Part shown: positions 11,701 through 24,746 of the stretch, in pieces
Layout: every line of letters starts with the position of its first letter
Numbering within the stretch: position 1 is the stretch's first letter
From: Owenia fusiformis
Lineage: Eukaryota; Annelida; Polychaeta; Sabellida; Oweniidae
Assembly (NCBI GenBank): GCA_903813345.2
Contig: CAIIXF020000001.1
Span: 22,339,915 to 22,403,914 of the forward strand
Direction: 5' to 3'
Length of the DNA stretch: 64,000 nt
Translations under genes and position numbers: made by a program
Notes under the pieces: model-generated
What the model was told of the DNA's origin: nothing
Database searches by the model: none
Seen by the model: the letters and a program-made list of their open reading frames with translations, nothing else

Positions 11701-14700
11701 ACGTTTTCTGTACCCCAAACGACCGAAGGGAGTGTATTCGACAATATTACCCCTGCTCTTCGGTCTATATTTCTTAAATAAATCTGAAACATGTGCAATA
11801 AGTCATAATTGAATATTTACCATTGCATGTAATTTTAGGTGTTATCTTTCCTTTCATTTGTTTGCCAGATTCAGTTCTAATGAGAATTGTTATCTTCCCT
11901 CTCGCCAATTGCTTGAATTCTTGTTTCTGTAGCTTCGACCAAAGCTCGGCGAACTCAGCATCCTAAATGCAGAAATAAAGATAATTTATTTTATTTTTTA
12001 GATTTTATTTATTATTGTATTGACATAATATTTCAGTAGGATAAAATACGATGGTTGAGTCTAATTCAAAATGAAAGGGTAACATTTGAAGGAAGAAGCA
12101 GATAATGATCCAAGTACACAGAAAATAGCATTTAACATTATAAATATATGTATGTGTGCAATACTTACATGTCTTGATACGATAACATTTATCCTCTGTA
12201 AAACCTCCGAATTCTTCATAAAGTATACTGAAACTATGGTTTTTGCATCTGTAAAATACAAAAAGAATACTCAAAGAAATATTGTATCCAAACAATAATT
12301 ACTAATCACATGTATTTTTCATGATTTGTAAATTGCATTGAAATGAATTAAACATGATGACAACTATTTTTTGAAGAAGGTGCTTTATTTGTTTTACCTG
12401 CTTCTTTATCCAACAGTCCGTTGTGTCTTACAATAAAACTGAGACTTCCATCTCCTCCAACAGTCATCATGACCAACGCACCACTTCCGTCACCCACATC
12501 TGAGGACAACACGGCGCTTAACGTCTCTGAAATCAAATAGCAGAAAGATAACGTCGTTGAAATCAAATAAATTATTGGATTGATTTTAACTAAAATGGTA
12601 TACTATCTTACCTTAAACGCAATGCAACTTGCGGCTGTCGGCTATTGGATTAACCTACTATTTTATGACCCAACTCATTTAAATATGAATAGTACCTGCG
12701 ACTAATCCATTTGAGTTTGCCATAAAAAGAATGTTAATTTGGTAGCCGACAGCCGTTATTTGCATTTGCGAATACTGTACTACCTTAGGCTGGATATATA
12801 TGATATAAAACATATACATATAATTTATAGACATACCATCTTCCAGAGCTCTGTGTTTTATTATTTCGCCTCCAAGTTCACCAGCTTCATGTTTTTTCGT
12901 AACAATTCTCACGCGCATGCGTTGATTATTCAAGAACCGCTGATATATAGTTGGCAAATTATTCCAAACTCCACAGATCTACAATAAAACACAAGTTTAC
13001 AAGAAAGGAGAATTTAGTTCCCTGATTATTTTGGAACGTAGTGACCTTGACATCATGAAAAGCATCTGAAAGTTCAAGTGCCAAAAGGGCAGAGTATTAT
13101 AACGAAATACATCAAGAGCTGATCGAGTAGCTTTGAAACCAAGCATGAATAAAACAAACCCAAATATCTCAAAATATAATCAAAAGCACACATGAATATC
13201 AATTTTATTTTGTAAACACGATTGACGTTTGCTTACCTTATTATCTTTTTCCTTAGTTGGTTTGACCACATGCTCGTACAGGACATTGTCGTTGAAGTCA
13301 ACAAATTCTATCCGGGTTATTTTGTTAACATTGGCGTAGAATGTAAAGTGTAAATTACTTTTGAAGAGCGTAAACGCTCCTCGGGCTGACCCTTTAGTCC
13401 TTGTGGGCGACTTCATAGTTTTGCCCAACAGAAGTGCCATGTACTCGGTTCTATGGTAATCATGTAGCATTTCCTTCCCGTCGTTCACCTCGGTCGTATA
13501 GTCATATACGCCATCGACAGATACACTCGTGGTTTCTTCCGAAAATCCTGAAAGTGATGAGGTGACATCTTTCGATAATGTTCTAAACTCTTTGATATGC
13601 CATCAAAACTTCAAACTGAACTGAACCATGATCAATAAATAAGTTATCCAATGCATGGAAACTGAATAAATATTCATTGAAGTAAGATGGCAAGTCATTC
13701 CGGACCATTTACAACTAGGCTGGAGCCAACATCTTTTTCTTCATTTTGACATACTAATAAAATAGTAAAAGTAATAAAACACGAAAGTTAGAATAAGAAA
13801 TTAAGAATGAACAAAGGGCAAGATATGGGTATATTCCCCTAAAAATGTTTGACAAACGGAAGTTCCCTTGTATGGAGTTGATCCAAAGCCATAGTTATTC
13901 CAATTATCTACACTACTATAGATAATTGGCAAAGTTCTAGTGACTTTGCTTAAGACTGACTACAATCGTACCTTTCTGGGGGCAGGTTTTGCAGCACTGT
14001 CCCGGCAATAGCTCTGGAGTGTCACACTTGGGTACTGAGCATTCGTCCTTTATATTTTTGCATATCACCTTTCCCTTGCGTTGTAAAATATTTTTCTTCT
14101 CGACCTAAAAAGAAGACCATGTTTTACTTTTGAATGTACAAATATGTACCCAATGGGTTCTGAAGCAATAATTAATTTTGTTAGTTCGGGGAGTGGGTAC
14201 AGTTGACGCAGCTTTAAATGGACATTGAACAGCAAAATCAAAACAAACACACAAAAACATGCTGGTTAAAGGCCATTATTAAGATGTCAGTATGGCAATG
14301 TTAATTCCACGGTGCAACCAGCTATTCACTTGCATGCTCCAAACACAAATTTCTCTTATGAATAGTGGATAAGAAATAAGAACAAATTCAAGTATTAAAC
14401 CAAAATTAAACTGGAAGATTTTTAAAAGTACACCAAATACCACACGCTCGTCGTTACCAAATATAACATCTAAACCGTAAACATCCAAGCATTGTTTGAT
14501 GCGAAGTGTTATTTTGTTCTAAAGTAGTGGGTCTTTGGAAGGGATATGTACACATCATTTACGTCGCAAGAATTCCATTTCACGCAGCGCTGAATTCAGT
14601 TATTAGACTATCAAGCAGAATTGAGGCATGTCGACCAATTACAAAATTATGTCATTATCTCATTTTATTGATGCTGATAAGGTATGACTTCATTAAATCA

Positions 14701-17700
14701 TTGGAAGATGTTTGTTTCTGGCAAATATATAGTTGTTATTAACACATCATGATCAGCTCAAATTGTTCAAAATAAATATTACATGTGACCGGTGACGTCG
14801 ATGCCAATTATGAAATTCTATCAGACTGAATGTGCATGATAGAGAATCTAAATTGACGTTTGTTTATTTATAGTTTTTTGACACCATTTTGTGTGAGATT
14901 AAAGTTGATTTTAGTTAAATACTTCTAAACTATGCCCGGCATGCAGTCGAGCTTCTCGTGTTTCATTTACTCTTTGTCATCGTATTGCCTCTGAGCTGTA
15001 AATGGCGCTAAAATACACAAACTTGTTTGTTTGGGATGTTTAGATGTATCAAAAGGTATGTACACATTAATACCTGTATGTTTTGAAAGCAATCCCACTT
15101 TAAAGTCTGTTCACACAGGTAATCCCCTCAACTTTAACCCCACTTCTAATATTAAAGACCAAACTACGGATATGTTTTTTAAATCTCACACATTCCAGAC
15201 TCTTTGAAAACAGTGTTCCTTTATTTCAAGGCGCCTAATCAACACAGTTGGTGAACAATAATTTTGGCTGCTTCAGCAAAAGTCTCAATTTGGACTCTAG
15301 GCCTATCTTCAAGTAGGTCGATATAAATGACAGCTATTTAGATTTTGAACAAAAATGTGGTGTGAACATTTAATCATAAGGCATTAAATTGAGTAAATAA
15401 ACTCAGACTGTCGTCTGCATTTTGACAATTAATTTGTAATAAATTCACATATATTCATCATCAACAGGTTACCATGGTGAAGTTCCTGATTTGGAAGTTT
15501 CTCTTTTTGATATAGACGAATATAAATACTCAAATTAACACACAGGTATCAAGATGTTTTCAAGGAGACTGAGTCAAGTGATGTGTTGGTAAAGATCCCA
15601 TCGACTTAATAGTCACAAGTCATTAAGTGCTAAAGACTAACTGATAAAAAAGAAAGTTGGCCTAAAGCCCTTAGGCTAGAAGTAATTACTCTCTTAAAGA
15701 AGAGAAATCAAACTATTGAATGGGTAAAAGAAAGTCGGAGCATGATCGATAAATAACTCAATTGCATTTAGATATTATTTAGATAAATAAAAGTTGTTAT
15801 AATATGTTGAGCTTAAAGAGGTATTATTATAGCTTGAGGTACTCACAGCATTACACAAGTTACATTTCGTTTCAACATATTATTTATTCAAAGCAATGGA
15901 AGTGTCTGTCTGTATCGATTCTGTCAAAAATATGACACAGAGGTGGATAATGGGCGGGATAATGGGTCGTCACAGAGAGGTTTACCTCATGCATGCCCGT
16001 GGCCATTTCGATCAAAGAGGGTACGAATTTTTCCAATTTTTCAGGGATAAAATAGACAATCTTGCCGGAAACGTACGAATTTTTTACAAATACAATCAAA
16101 TTAACTCACCGGCATACATTTGCAGAGAACACAAAACATCTCCCCTTGTGGTTCCAATGTTGGATGCCATGTCTCTCCTAGTTCGTGGAAGACGGGACCA
16201 AGTTTGCAACCTGTAAACATTGAATATGTGGAAATATGGTTAAGACTTTGAGACCTAATTTACCATTTAGAATGATACAAAACTGAATCCCAGCCTTGAT
16301 TAATTTAATGATTTTAAATTCATTTAGTATCATCGAAATGTATACAGAGGACCATGGTGTCTCGATCACGTCACGTGACTAGCTGATATTTGAAATATCA
16401 CACGGTTTTTAAATGATTGCTAATAGACCCAATGAAAATTGTTTTATTGGAAAGAATATGGTGGTGTGTAATATAGCCTTTTATTGGAAATGACATCAAC
16501 TGGTGGGTCTCTAAATTACGCCCGTCGTTGTGTAATATCATATTTTGTGTAGTTTTGCAGTTTAATGTAGTGATTGGCATTTAAAATGCTGAATTGCCGT
16601 TCCTATATTTGTATATGTTAATAATGTTATATGAGGTTAGAACGTCGGATGTAAAAGGCTCATTTACAACGGCTTAATTGAGTCATTATAAACATAACAC
16701 CTTCACTTATTGACAGAGATATAGAATCCCAAAGTAAATTGATATTAAAACAATAAGCGCACGAGGCAAATATCATGTTGAAAGTTGCGCTTAATTTGAC
16801 GTGGACTGAAAGAAATACTATGAAGTATCTATTAAATTAAAACCTGAAAGAAATATGGGAAATTGGGAAGAACTTATCAACTTTTATTCGGAGTCACGTT
16901 TCAAAACGGAAATGTCTTCCGGTTTATTTTACATGCATATAAATCTGAATGAATTTTCTTTATGCTTTTATGACTGTCATAATGTCTTTTTAACGCAAAA
17001 CTTCCTGAAATGTTTATACCCGATTGTTCATCTAACACCTTTTCTCTTTCATCCCTCCCACAAGTCATTAGATGATAATTTCGACAATATGCGGTGATTC
17101 AACGAACGCCTCAAAGCTAATTGTAAGTGGCTAGCTATTGTTAACTGGCCACAATATTGAAACCCCTAAATTTCCGTAGCGTATAATTGGTTTATAATCA
17201 TTGCCACCTCTCAATTGTCATCAATAAAAACTACCAATTATGAAGCCATTTTACAAATTGTTATTTTTGAATCTCCAAAAACCGACCACACGCGGAATGC
17301 GTCTCACGCGCTTCGCAGCCTCTCACGACAGACGACTAGTCCTCATACATAACTGGACTTTGCAATGAATATAATGGTGACGGCTTTATTTTCCTTAAAC
17401 AGTTTTCCTTAAACAATCACTTAGATCTCTTTATGTTCATATTTTTAAAATAGTTTCATTGACTTATTGAATATGAAAATAAGATTACATTACATCCAAA
17501 ACGTTTCAGTCGTGAAATTGAGTGTTAAAACAATTCGATACCATTTAATTTCACTTGGTATCCTATCCTACAGTCCCATGCTTAAAGTTCACTATGGTTT
17601 CCTTGTTAAACTGCGGAACAGGGAAATTCGTAACAAACAAAAATAAAATGGGCAAATATTTTACATTTCTAACATGTTGATAGCTTAGATCTAATTTTGT

Positions 17701-19715
17701 CTGAAATTAACATTTTACAAAAATACGCAATATAACAGCTCCATCCAAGGGTCCGCCCCTCAATAAGCTGTGGCTATTTTAAATGTTTGACTTTAATAGT
17801 ACTTATACTAATCATTTTGACATTCCATTTAATATTATTCAAAGAACGGTATATTTTAGTAACATTTGCAGAGAACTAAGTAAAGATTTGAAACATACTA
17901 CAGATACACACCAACTACGAAGGATTTAGCAATCAACAATATCAATATCTAGTATTTTAGATAAGTTTGAAACCGTTCATTGTAGAAATAAAAAATGCAT
18001 TTAGCTTGTGACAGTGTGTATCCTCTGAGAGAGGTTAAAAGTCCTTATGACATATTTGTCGATTATTTTACAGTTTTAATCAGTTCAGAACAGCATTCCA
18101 GAATAGAGATGACTTTTATAAAAGAAGATCTGTCAATTTTTGAGTCCACTATGGATTGAAAATTCTGACACATGTCAAAAATCTTCTTAGTGAGAAATAC
18201 CAGAGACTCTTGTCGCCAAAAGTATCGATTTTTCATCAACAAGACTATATTTAACAATTTCTTTAAGGATAATTTAAGTGTTTTAGTAGATTGAATCCTA
18301 AGCTGATTTGTACAATTGTAGAACGAATTTATAGGTCACACTTTCCAACTTGTATTTAGGTTTGAACGTGTGACCTTATGACAGTGTTAATACCTGGGTG
18401 TTAATATTAGATTAAGTGCCAAGCTGTCCATCAAACGTCAGCATACAGTTGATACCATGTCGTAATCGAAGTGAGACACGCTCAAGTGCTTCCATTGCCT
18501 TTTAACAATATACCAATGCCCATAACACCCGTACCTGCCCCCTGATGTATATAAAGCATCAATTGGTCTTATTCTAGTTTCGAATAAAATTATTGCAATA
18601 TTCTTACCCCATCTCCGTCTCCCTCTAAGACTACTGAATATTACTTTTACAGAAAAGTGAGACGCAAACGTTATCAAACAATGCAATTAATTACTAGATC
18701 GGAGCATCACTTGAACTCTTATCGGAATGTTATTTCTAACTACGCCTTCGCCTGTCTCAACTCTACTACGCAATACTTTTTCACGTTCTTACTTTATAAG
18801 TTCATTGATACTTGTTGCAGTCTCAATTAGCAAATATACTACGCTTAGCTTGGAGTTGATTGATACATTGACTATTACGCAAATACATTGACTATTACGC
18901 AAATCTAAAAAACAGCTCGACGAAGCCTGTAGTGACCTTACCCGGGTACTGATCACTATCAGGACAGACTAGCTTGGCTGGCGATGTTATAATCGACTAC
19001 CCTTCCACATTAATCACAGTTTGGCGTGTTTTATCCTCATAACCCGATCAAAATTATAGTTAGAAATCGTTCATGGTTTGTGATTGCAGCATTTTAAGAT
19101 GGCAATAAATTATTCAATTTCCTATATCTTGACATTTTTTATAATTTTTCTGTTTTGTTGGTGCTGGGTTTAGGAAGAGACGCGCCATATCTATCTGGCT
19201 GAAAGTATCAATGCATTAATAAACTACGAAATGAACTCAAGCTTGCTATTAAATATCATCTTCTTGTGAAAATTCCGTAAATCAATTTAGATTAAATTAG
19301 TTCTCGAGGAATATTAGACTCGGAAGTCTCCAAATTTTCTAGACGGGTCTGAGTTTACGCCGCCTCGAGGGAGTAGTGGCTTATTCATTATGGATAACAT
19401 GGTTAAAACAACTTTCTAGGAAGAGATAAGACATCAAAATTAGATCATCTTCATCTCCTAAGACATACAACTGCCAAAACAAAAAGGAACGTATGAGTCT
19501 ATTGAACAAAAAGTTACCAACAAGCCACGTGCATTCTGGAACATACGCACTTTGTTTCGTTTTTTTAATTACAAATTATTAAATTTTTTACCTGGAGTTT
19601 TCTTGTTGAATTCGCCATCATCTTCGCCCTGTAATGGAAGGAGTCCAAATCCGGACACTCCAATATCCAGAAAAAAGAGAGTTAAAAGTCGCCTGTAAAA
19701 CATCTTCGATTTCAT
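5707..19715 (-). CDS. CHRD: Chordin, complete 21-exon gene
   Basis: Secreted BMP antagonist that sets the dorsoventral BMP gradient; it is cut by tolloid proteases. Coding exons on the minus strand: 19715-19592, 16210-16110, 14104-13972, 13547-13237, 12978-12837, 12526-12398, 12248-12169, 11962-11821, 11251-11145, 10941-10804, 10434-10278, 10161-9935, 9788-9675, 9428-9261, 9074-8981, 8447-8320, 7297-7189, 6864-6757, 6510-6413, 6085-5989, 5783-5707. All junctions are AG/GT with matching phases, summing to 927 aa (human about 955). Signal peptide 1-22; CR1 (VWC) about 42-119 with ETWHP and CVLCKC, then CCKTCP; four CHRD domains about 120-635; CR2 636-722; CR3 723-801; linker 802-837; CR4 838-902 with CCPVC; basic Lys/Arg tail 903-927. 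Each VWC module is split over two exons. Large introns 1-3 carry no other gene. No damage is seen. The alternative start is Met5 (19703). Confidence 0.96.
8648..8885. repeat. Direct duplication in chordin intron
   Basis: An ~80-bp segment beginning near 8648 recurs near 8805 with scattered differences (shared cores CAGTACTGAATTCAT and GACTGATGC). It is a local, fairly old duplication. Confidence 0.7.
8902..8940. repeat. AT-rich perfect hairpin
   Basis: The arms TAATATTATATTTTAT and ATAAAATATAATATTA are exact inverse complements around a short loop, inside a chordin intron. Probably AT-rich noise or a transposon relic. Confidence 0.6.
11644..11770. mobile_element. Hairpin MITE in chordin intron 8
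   Basis: Two ~42-bp inverted arms (11644-11685 and 11728-11770) share the core TAATATTGTCGAATACACCC and end in ATATAGACC / GGTCTATAT. The ~40-bp spacer includes the palindrome CCCTGCAGGG. No coding capacity. Best read as a non-autonomous DNA transposon. Confidence 0.7.
12606..12783. mobile_element. MITE family A, copy 1 (chordin intron 5)
   Basis: Inverted termini around the core GCGGCTGTCGGCTA / TAGCCGACAGCCG flank an AT-rich centre with ACTCATTTAAATATGAAT. The same layout and centre recur at 42081-42243, defining a family. About 175 bp, non-coding, ends diverged. Confidence 0.75.
13900..13929. repeat. Perfect 11-bp stem hairpin
   Basis: CCAATTATCTA and TAGATAATTGG are separated by 8 bases, 43 bp downstream (transcript sense) of the exon 3 donor of chordin. 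It might influence splicing, but there is no evidence for that. Confidence 0.5.
18863..18904. repeat. 20-bp tandem duplication
   Basis: Two exact adjacent copies of ACATTGACTATTACGCAAAT in chordin intron 1. A recent slippage-type duplication. Confidence 0.8.
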
Positions 19716-22700
19716 TTTCAAATGAATATTTGGCAAAGTGCGTCAACTCCTAAACTAATTTTACATGAATGTTTGAAGTAGTTTCGTGTTGAGTAACTCG
19801 TAGGCCTCAATTGAATTTGCGTCCTGTTTTTCTTTTGACGTTCTGTTTGAATGTTTCCCGAAAGTTTCAGACTGGATAAAGTTATTTCTGAGTATTTTGA
19901 AGTGTTATTGTATATCCGTAGTGGATGCTATTTACTTGTATTTACTCGAGTTAAATAAATTCTAATATTGTGCTCCTAAGTTTTGATAGTGGACCTAAGC
20001 AAACGACTTCAGTCCCCCTACTTGAAATGCATTCACATGAATCCACTAGAAAACTGTATGTCAAAACGTCAACTTTTAAACAGCATATTTTTGGCTTCGT
20101 ATTTTTTATTAATCGTCTCGAAAACCAAATCCTCGTCATTCGTGTGTTCCGCTTAAGCCCCGGGCTATTATTATCTCATTTAACATTTTTATAGGATTTA
20201 ATGTTTTGTGGCTTCTTCTTTTGTGAATTTATTCTGCCTCATTTCCATGGTTCACTGTTAGATTCTGACTTCTCGTACGTTCATTCTTTGGATTCTTCCC
20301 TCTCTTGCCCGTTTATTTATTCAAGAACTTAGCTGCAATTGCTCATGGTTTTCTTTTGTTAAGCCAAGTGGTTTTAACGATAAAACTTGTGAAAAGACTT
20401 GAATTGAGATTGCAGGAAATTGATTGTATTCGGTATGATATCAGGCCTTTATATAAACCATCCCACATTTCTCCAAATTATTCAGTACCGCTGCTAATAA
20501 TGATAATTTCATAATCTAATATTGGTATTATATAGCTGATTATTCATTTCTAATTAACGGCTCTAATTTTTTATAGCATTAACTGTTATAACAATCAAAG
20601 TGATAAAAGAAAATATGTTGGTATTTGAAAATTCTTTGAATCAACATTTCCATGTGTTTGTCGTTTGGACTTCACTTTTATGATATTGAATGTCGATTCT
20701 GAATTTTGAAATCTTTACTTTTGAAACTAAAAATGGCTTTATTTGGCTAGCTAAAAGATTCATTGTGAAATATGACTTAAAGGTGCAACAATTAGTGCAG
20801 AGGGGCAATTCAACTATTATGGACCAGTGTCAAAATATATTTAAGTTTGGAAATTTCTTCAAGACTGACTTACATCCATTTACTTCTGTTAGAGACATCT
20901 GTCAAAAAGTATGCCCTACAATGTTTCCCTTAAAAGTAGTAATGTTTTTCGAAAAAATAAGTGATCAATTGTGGTAGTTATCAGTTGAAGACCTAAAATG
21001 CAGAAATGGCCAATTCTTTAGAATTTAAAAAGATTGATCCCAACATTTTACGCTCTGTTTTTGTTACCACTTTAATACTATGGACGGCTTCAGCAAAAAT
21101 AAGATTATCAAAATATTGAATATCCATGTTTTTAAGTTTGAAAGTATTCAAGTACTTCCAAAGGAATACACTATGTGACAGTATCTCATTGAAACATCTA
21201 ATTTTCCACTCACGAATACTATAAACGTTCTATGAAACATTCTATGATAGAAAGCAGTAAATTAGCACATTTACTTTTAATCTGATTATCAGGTCTATGA
21301 CACTAATGAAACCATGAGACTTATTCAAATGTCACGGAAAAAATCAAGGTAGGACTTACGGTATTGCACAAAATGAAATGAAATCTTTAAAAGCGAATAT
21401 TTATCCATTTGGTTGTTTACTATGATTGATTTACCGGAGAAATTGCGCAATTGTTGTCAGCATTGCGACATTTTTCGACATATACTCAGAACAGGTGTTA
21501 GCAGATTACCATGGCAGTGCTCGTCTAAGTAATCTTCATACCGTGGCACGGCCATGGAACTCCATGGGCTACCATGGCAACTTTTTATAATGGCCCAGTG
21601 TTAGGTTCAGTTATAAGAGCTTTGCACTAGACAACTTGATCAGCTCGCCATCTTATAATCATTTTAAGAGATGCTCAAGTGTAGTATTTTTCTACAAATC
21701 AAACCGACCTGTTGACTAAAGCATTTGCCTACAAACCCATCTGTTAGTTTGAAACTTCTAATTTTGCAATAGAGTTCTTTTTTAAATATGTCAAACTGAA
21801 TTATCTTGAAAATTGTAGCCCAATTTAAATATTAAAGGCTTTCAGGCTTAGGGTGATGGATAGAGGGTTCATAAAATAATGCCACTGTGTCAACTATCTA
21901 TATATCCTCCATTTCAGATGAAGGTATCATATATTAAGTACAGTGCTGCCATCTTTAAATTAACCACTAAACCGTGTCATGTTTTTTATTTAAAACAACA
22001 TAACCCGATAACAACAGGTACATGTAATTCATTATTCACAAATGGCAATAATCACAGATAGCATATTAGTTGTTTTCAGACAATTTCAATGCATAAGAAT
22101 CCTTTTCTTGTATGTTAATGCACACACTGGCCACTTAATTAGAAATTTGAATGTCAAAGAGGAAAAATTTGTTTTTCATCCTCTTCCAAATAAGTACACA
22201 TGGGGTTACAAGTAGACTATATCCTATTTAGTCTGAATTATATTCAGACTATAAGGCACCTATGTTAAAGTTTGGCAATTAAAAGTATTTGTTTACATAG
22301 GAAGTGCTATTCAAAATGGCTGATTGGGTAAAATTAATTTGCACATTTGTTACTTCAACTAGCTTTATTTCCACTTGACAATATGCTGTGTTGCTTTTTA
22401 TTGCATTTAGTTGTACCTTACTATTTAATTGACATTTTGTTATGTTTATTTTATTGAATAAATGGTTCCTCTAATTGATAATTTTGTGCAAAAAATTTCA
22501 CTGCAATTTCCACAGGAAAGTAGTACATCATAACAGACTGACTTCTAGTCAGTCTGTTGGATACATACTAGGGTTACAAGCAAGAAGCTCTGGTTTGCTT
22601 TGTTCCATGTTGCTTTTCCCGACCCAGATACAAGGAATGCATGCAATAGTTCACATATTGGAGATGTAGAACAAAGTAAAGGATAGGTATCGATATGGAG

Positions 22701-22869
22701 AACTGAATTCAACAATGTTTTTCTCTTAACCAATCATTGAAAACATTCTGTAAAAAAACATGGTGTTTTATGTAATGTTGACTGATTGACAACAATTTGA
22801 TGCGAAAATTATTAAGAAATATTTTATATAACTGTTTTTGTTAACATTTTTTGTTTTTTTAGTGCAATT

Positions 22870-23235
22870 GTTTTTGCTCCTTTCTACCAGTTCTCAAGAA
22901 TGAAGTAAAATGTCTTTCCGACCCTTGTTGGAACAAAATAGCATAAACAACATGTTTAAAGACCTCTCAATATAAAAGTTATACAAAGGAATTTTTGGTT
23001 GATTTTAAAAAAGTATTCAAAAAATTAAAACAAAATCCCCCCAAAATAGATAAAAATCAAGAAAAACCTCTTATTTCATTAACAAGATACTTTTTTAAAA
23101 TCAACCAAAATTTCCTTTGTACAATTACAATATTGAGAGACCTAAACATGTTGTGTTTATGTCGTTTTGTTCCAATGAGGTTCGGAAAGATGTTTCATTT
23201 CCCTCTGGAAACATGATACCAAGAACAAAACAAGT
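22870..23235. mobile_element. Palindromic (foldback) MITE
   Basis: Left arm about 22903-23016 and right arm about 23087-23200 are inverse complements over ~115 bp with scattered mismatches. They include TTGGTTGATTTTAAAAAAGTAT and AACATGTTTA...GACCTCTCAATAT. The weaker match extends outward to the given limits. The central ~70 bp is A-rich and non-coding. Probably a non-autonomous DNA transposon of moderate age. Confidence 0.75.
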
Positions 23236-23733
23236 GTTTGATGGGTTTTTTAAAACAATATAGATGAAAGTGTGTATATCTATTTCAAAGTATATTGTTA
23301 CCATTCAAAAGATGGCCATTTAATTGACAATTCGTAAGATTTTCAGAAATTTTTGATAACTGGTTTAAGAGAAACGTGTGTTCAAAAATTTCGCCATATC
23401 GATACCCATTCTTTGATTACTTATTCTCGTATCAAAGTCCTTAGCTTCCTCCCAATCTGGAGGGGAGTTAGAAGCATGATGCAACATGGAAATAAGAGGT
23501 TTTTCTAAACGACTCTAAAAATGTCTTTAAATCACAAGAATTCATTTCTCATCAGATCCTCTTAGCTAGGGAGAGCTACCTTAAAATTTGAATACTAGTA
23601 TTGTTAATATAAAAAATGATTTGCCTTTTAACAAGAGTAGGAGGAGTATAGAAATGCCTCAATGAATTGGATATCTGGTATAAAGCTAGGAAAATGAGTT
23701 ATAAGTACCGAAGAGAAAACAATGAAATCACTT

Positions 23734-23750
23734 TTTATTCATTATTTATT
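23734..23750 (-). terminator. Paired poly(A) signals after GATC
   Basis: Two AATAAA hexamers on the minus strand (23745-23750 and 23734-23739) lie ~155 bp past the GATC stop. They are the first such signals downstream of SF3B5 as well. Confidence 0.65.
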
Positions 23751-23904
23751 CACTAACTACATAGATTTCCTTAAAAAGATAAAAATGTTTTTATGTTGAA
23801 CAATACCACAATATTTTACACTTTTGTATGCTTCATTCCTACACATTGATCAAATAGAGTAAAGAAGGCATAAAGTAGCTTAGAAATTAAACCTCCACAG
23901 TTCT

Positions 23905-24357
23905 TCAATGTTTCTTTGTTTTCTCCAGCGGAATATTTCCAGGAGGTGCGATAAAATAGTCATCTTCAGTCACAACTGCATTTCTCATAACATCTTCACG
24001 AGTATTGTCCATTGTTACCACATCTTCTCTGAGAAAGAGAGGATAATTTTCTAAAACAGTGTCCATTGGCTCAACATTTGTAGTGTCTACAAGACTGAGT
24101 TGGTCAGCAAAACGTATCGCTTTTTGAAGCCTTTCTATAGCCTCTTCATTGGTGAAATCTACTAATGCTTGCCTTTCCAAATGTTCCACTGTTTCTGTAT
24201 CAATTTTTGTAAATTGTGGTAGCTGTGAATCACCAATGGCCGACCATGTTGGTGCCTTCGGAATGTAAGAGGTGGATCTTTTACTACATGTAAATCCACA
24301 TAACATTGTACGAGGCACCCTTATGAACATTTGTTTGACGTTCCTTAGAAATTGCAT
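23905..24357 (-). CDS. GATC: Glutamyl-tRNA(Gln) amidotransferase subunit C, mitochondrial
   Basis: Small subunit of the mitochondrial GatCAB complex, which converts Glu-tRNA(Gln) to Gln-tRNA(Gln); GatC tethers GatA and GatB. A single exon of 150 aa (human 136). The N-terminus (about 1-35) is rich in Arg/Lys/Ser with no acidic residues, as for a mitochondrial presequence. The GatC core follows: a helix with VEHLERQALVDF, then AIRFADQLSLVDTTNVEPMD, and the GatB-contacting LREDVV segment near residue 110. The start at 24357 is chosen because it gives the presequence. Upstream on the same strand, SF3B5 ends only 131 bp away with no poly(A) signal between, so the two may share a transcript. No damage is seen. 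Confidence 0.93.
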   Translation of the reverse strand: MQFLRNVKQMFIRVPRTMLCGFTCSKRSTSYIPKAPTWSAIGDSQLPQFTKIDTETVEHLERQALVDFTNEEAIERLQKAIRFADQLSLVDTTNVEPMDTVLENYPLFLREDVVTMDNTREDVMRNAVVTEDDYFIAPPGNIPLEKTKKH

Positions 24358-24488
24358 GATTGTACTTTATAAAAGATATGTATCGATAAATATAACACTT
24401 TGCGGACAATTTAGAATATTCCAATAATGTAGTCTTCTGTAGATCAGAGTAGCAGGAGTTCAAAAAGTTCTTGATGATTGTTAATATA

Positions 24489-24746
24489 TTAGTCCTCTGG
24501 TCTCTCAGGTGGTGGACCACAAGGTTGAAGCATTTTCTCCATAAAATTAAATCTCACTCTAGCTTTTGACTCGTTTTCAACCAGAGCAAAATGATTGAGC
24601 ATGTCAAAATGTCCCATGTATGATGCGAAGCTATCTCGGTGCTGGTTAGTCATCCATTCCCATTTATTGGTGTCAGCGTGACCAGTCCCAACGTACTTGG
24701 ATTGAAGATGCTCTAACTGACTATGAATATTGTATCTATCACCCAT
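24489..24746 (-). CDS. SF3B5: Splicing factor 3B subunit 5 (SF3b10)
   Basis: Component of the SF3b complex of U2 snRNP, which recognises the intron branch point in the nucleus. The 85-aa product matches the family in length (human 86) and nearly end to end: GDRYNIHSQLEHLQSKY, GTGHADT.KWEW, HRDSFASYMGHFD and ENESKARVRFN, closing with MEKMLQPCGPP. The frame is open to an ATG at 24791, but homology places the start at 24746 (MGDRYN); the 15 extra codons are unlike the family. Single exon, as is common for this gene. GATC follows 131 bp downstream on the same strand. Confidence 0.97.
   Translation of the reverse strand: MGDRYNIHSQLEHLQSKYVGTGHADTNKWEWMTNQHRDSFASYMGHFDMLNHFALVENESKARVRFNFMEKMLQPCGPPPERPED

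Larger units (their letters stand above)
19716..23904. other. Intergenic region upstream of chordin and downstream of GATC
   Basis: About 4.2 kb with no supported gene. The longest open frames (for example near 20690-20977) lack homology, signal features and codon bias. It must contain the chordin promoter, but no core element is recognisable by eye. One long palindromic element lies at 22870-23235 and the GATC poly(A) signals are at its right end. Confidence 0.5.

Noticed and set aside
15896-16216. 106-codon plus-strand frame
   Set aside because: Overlaps chordin exon 2 on the opposite strand and has no family features.
20690-20977. 95-codon plus-strand frame upstream of chordin
   Set aside because: No motif, no splice or poly(A) context; treated as chance.
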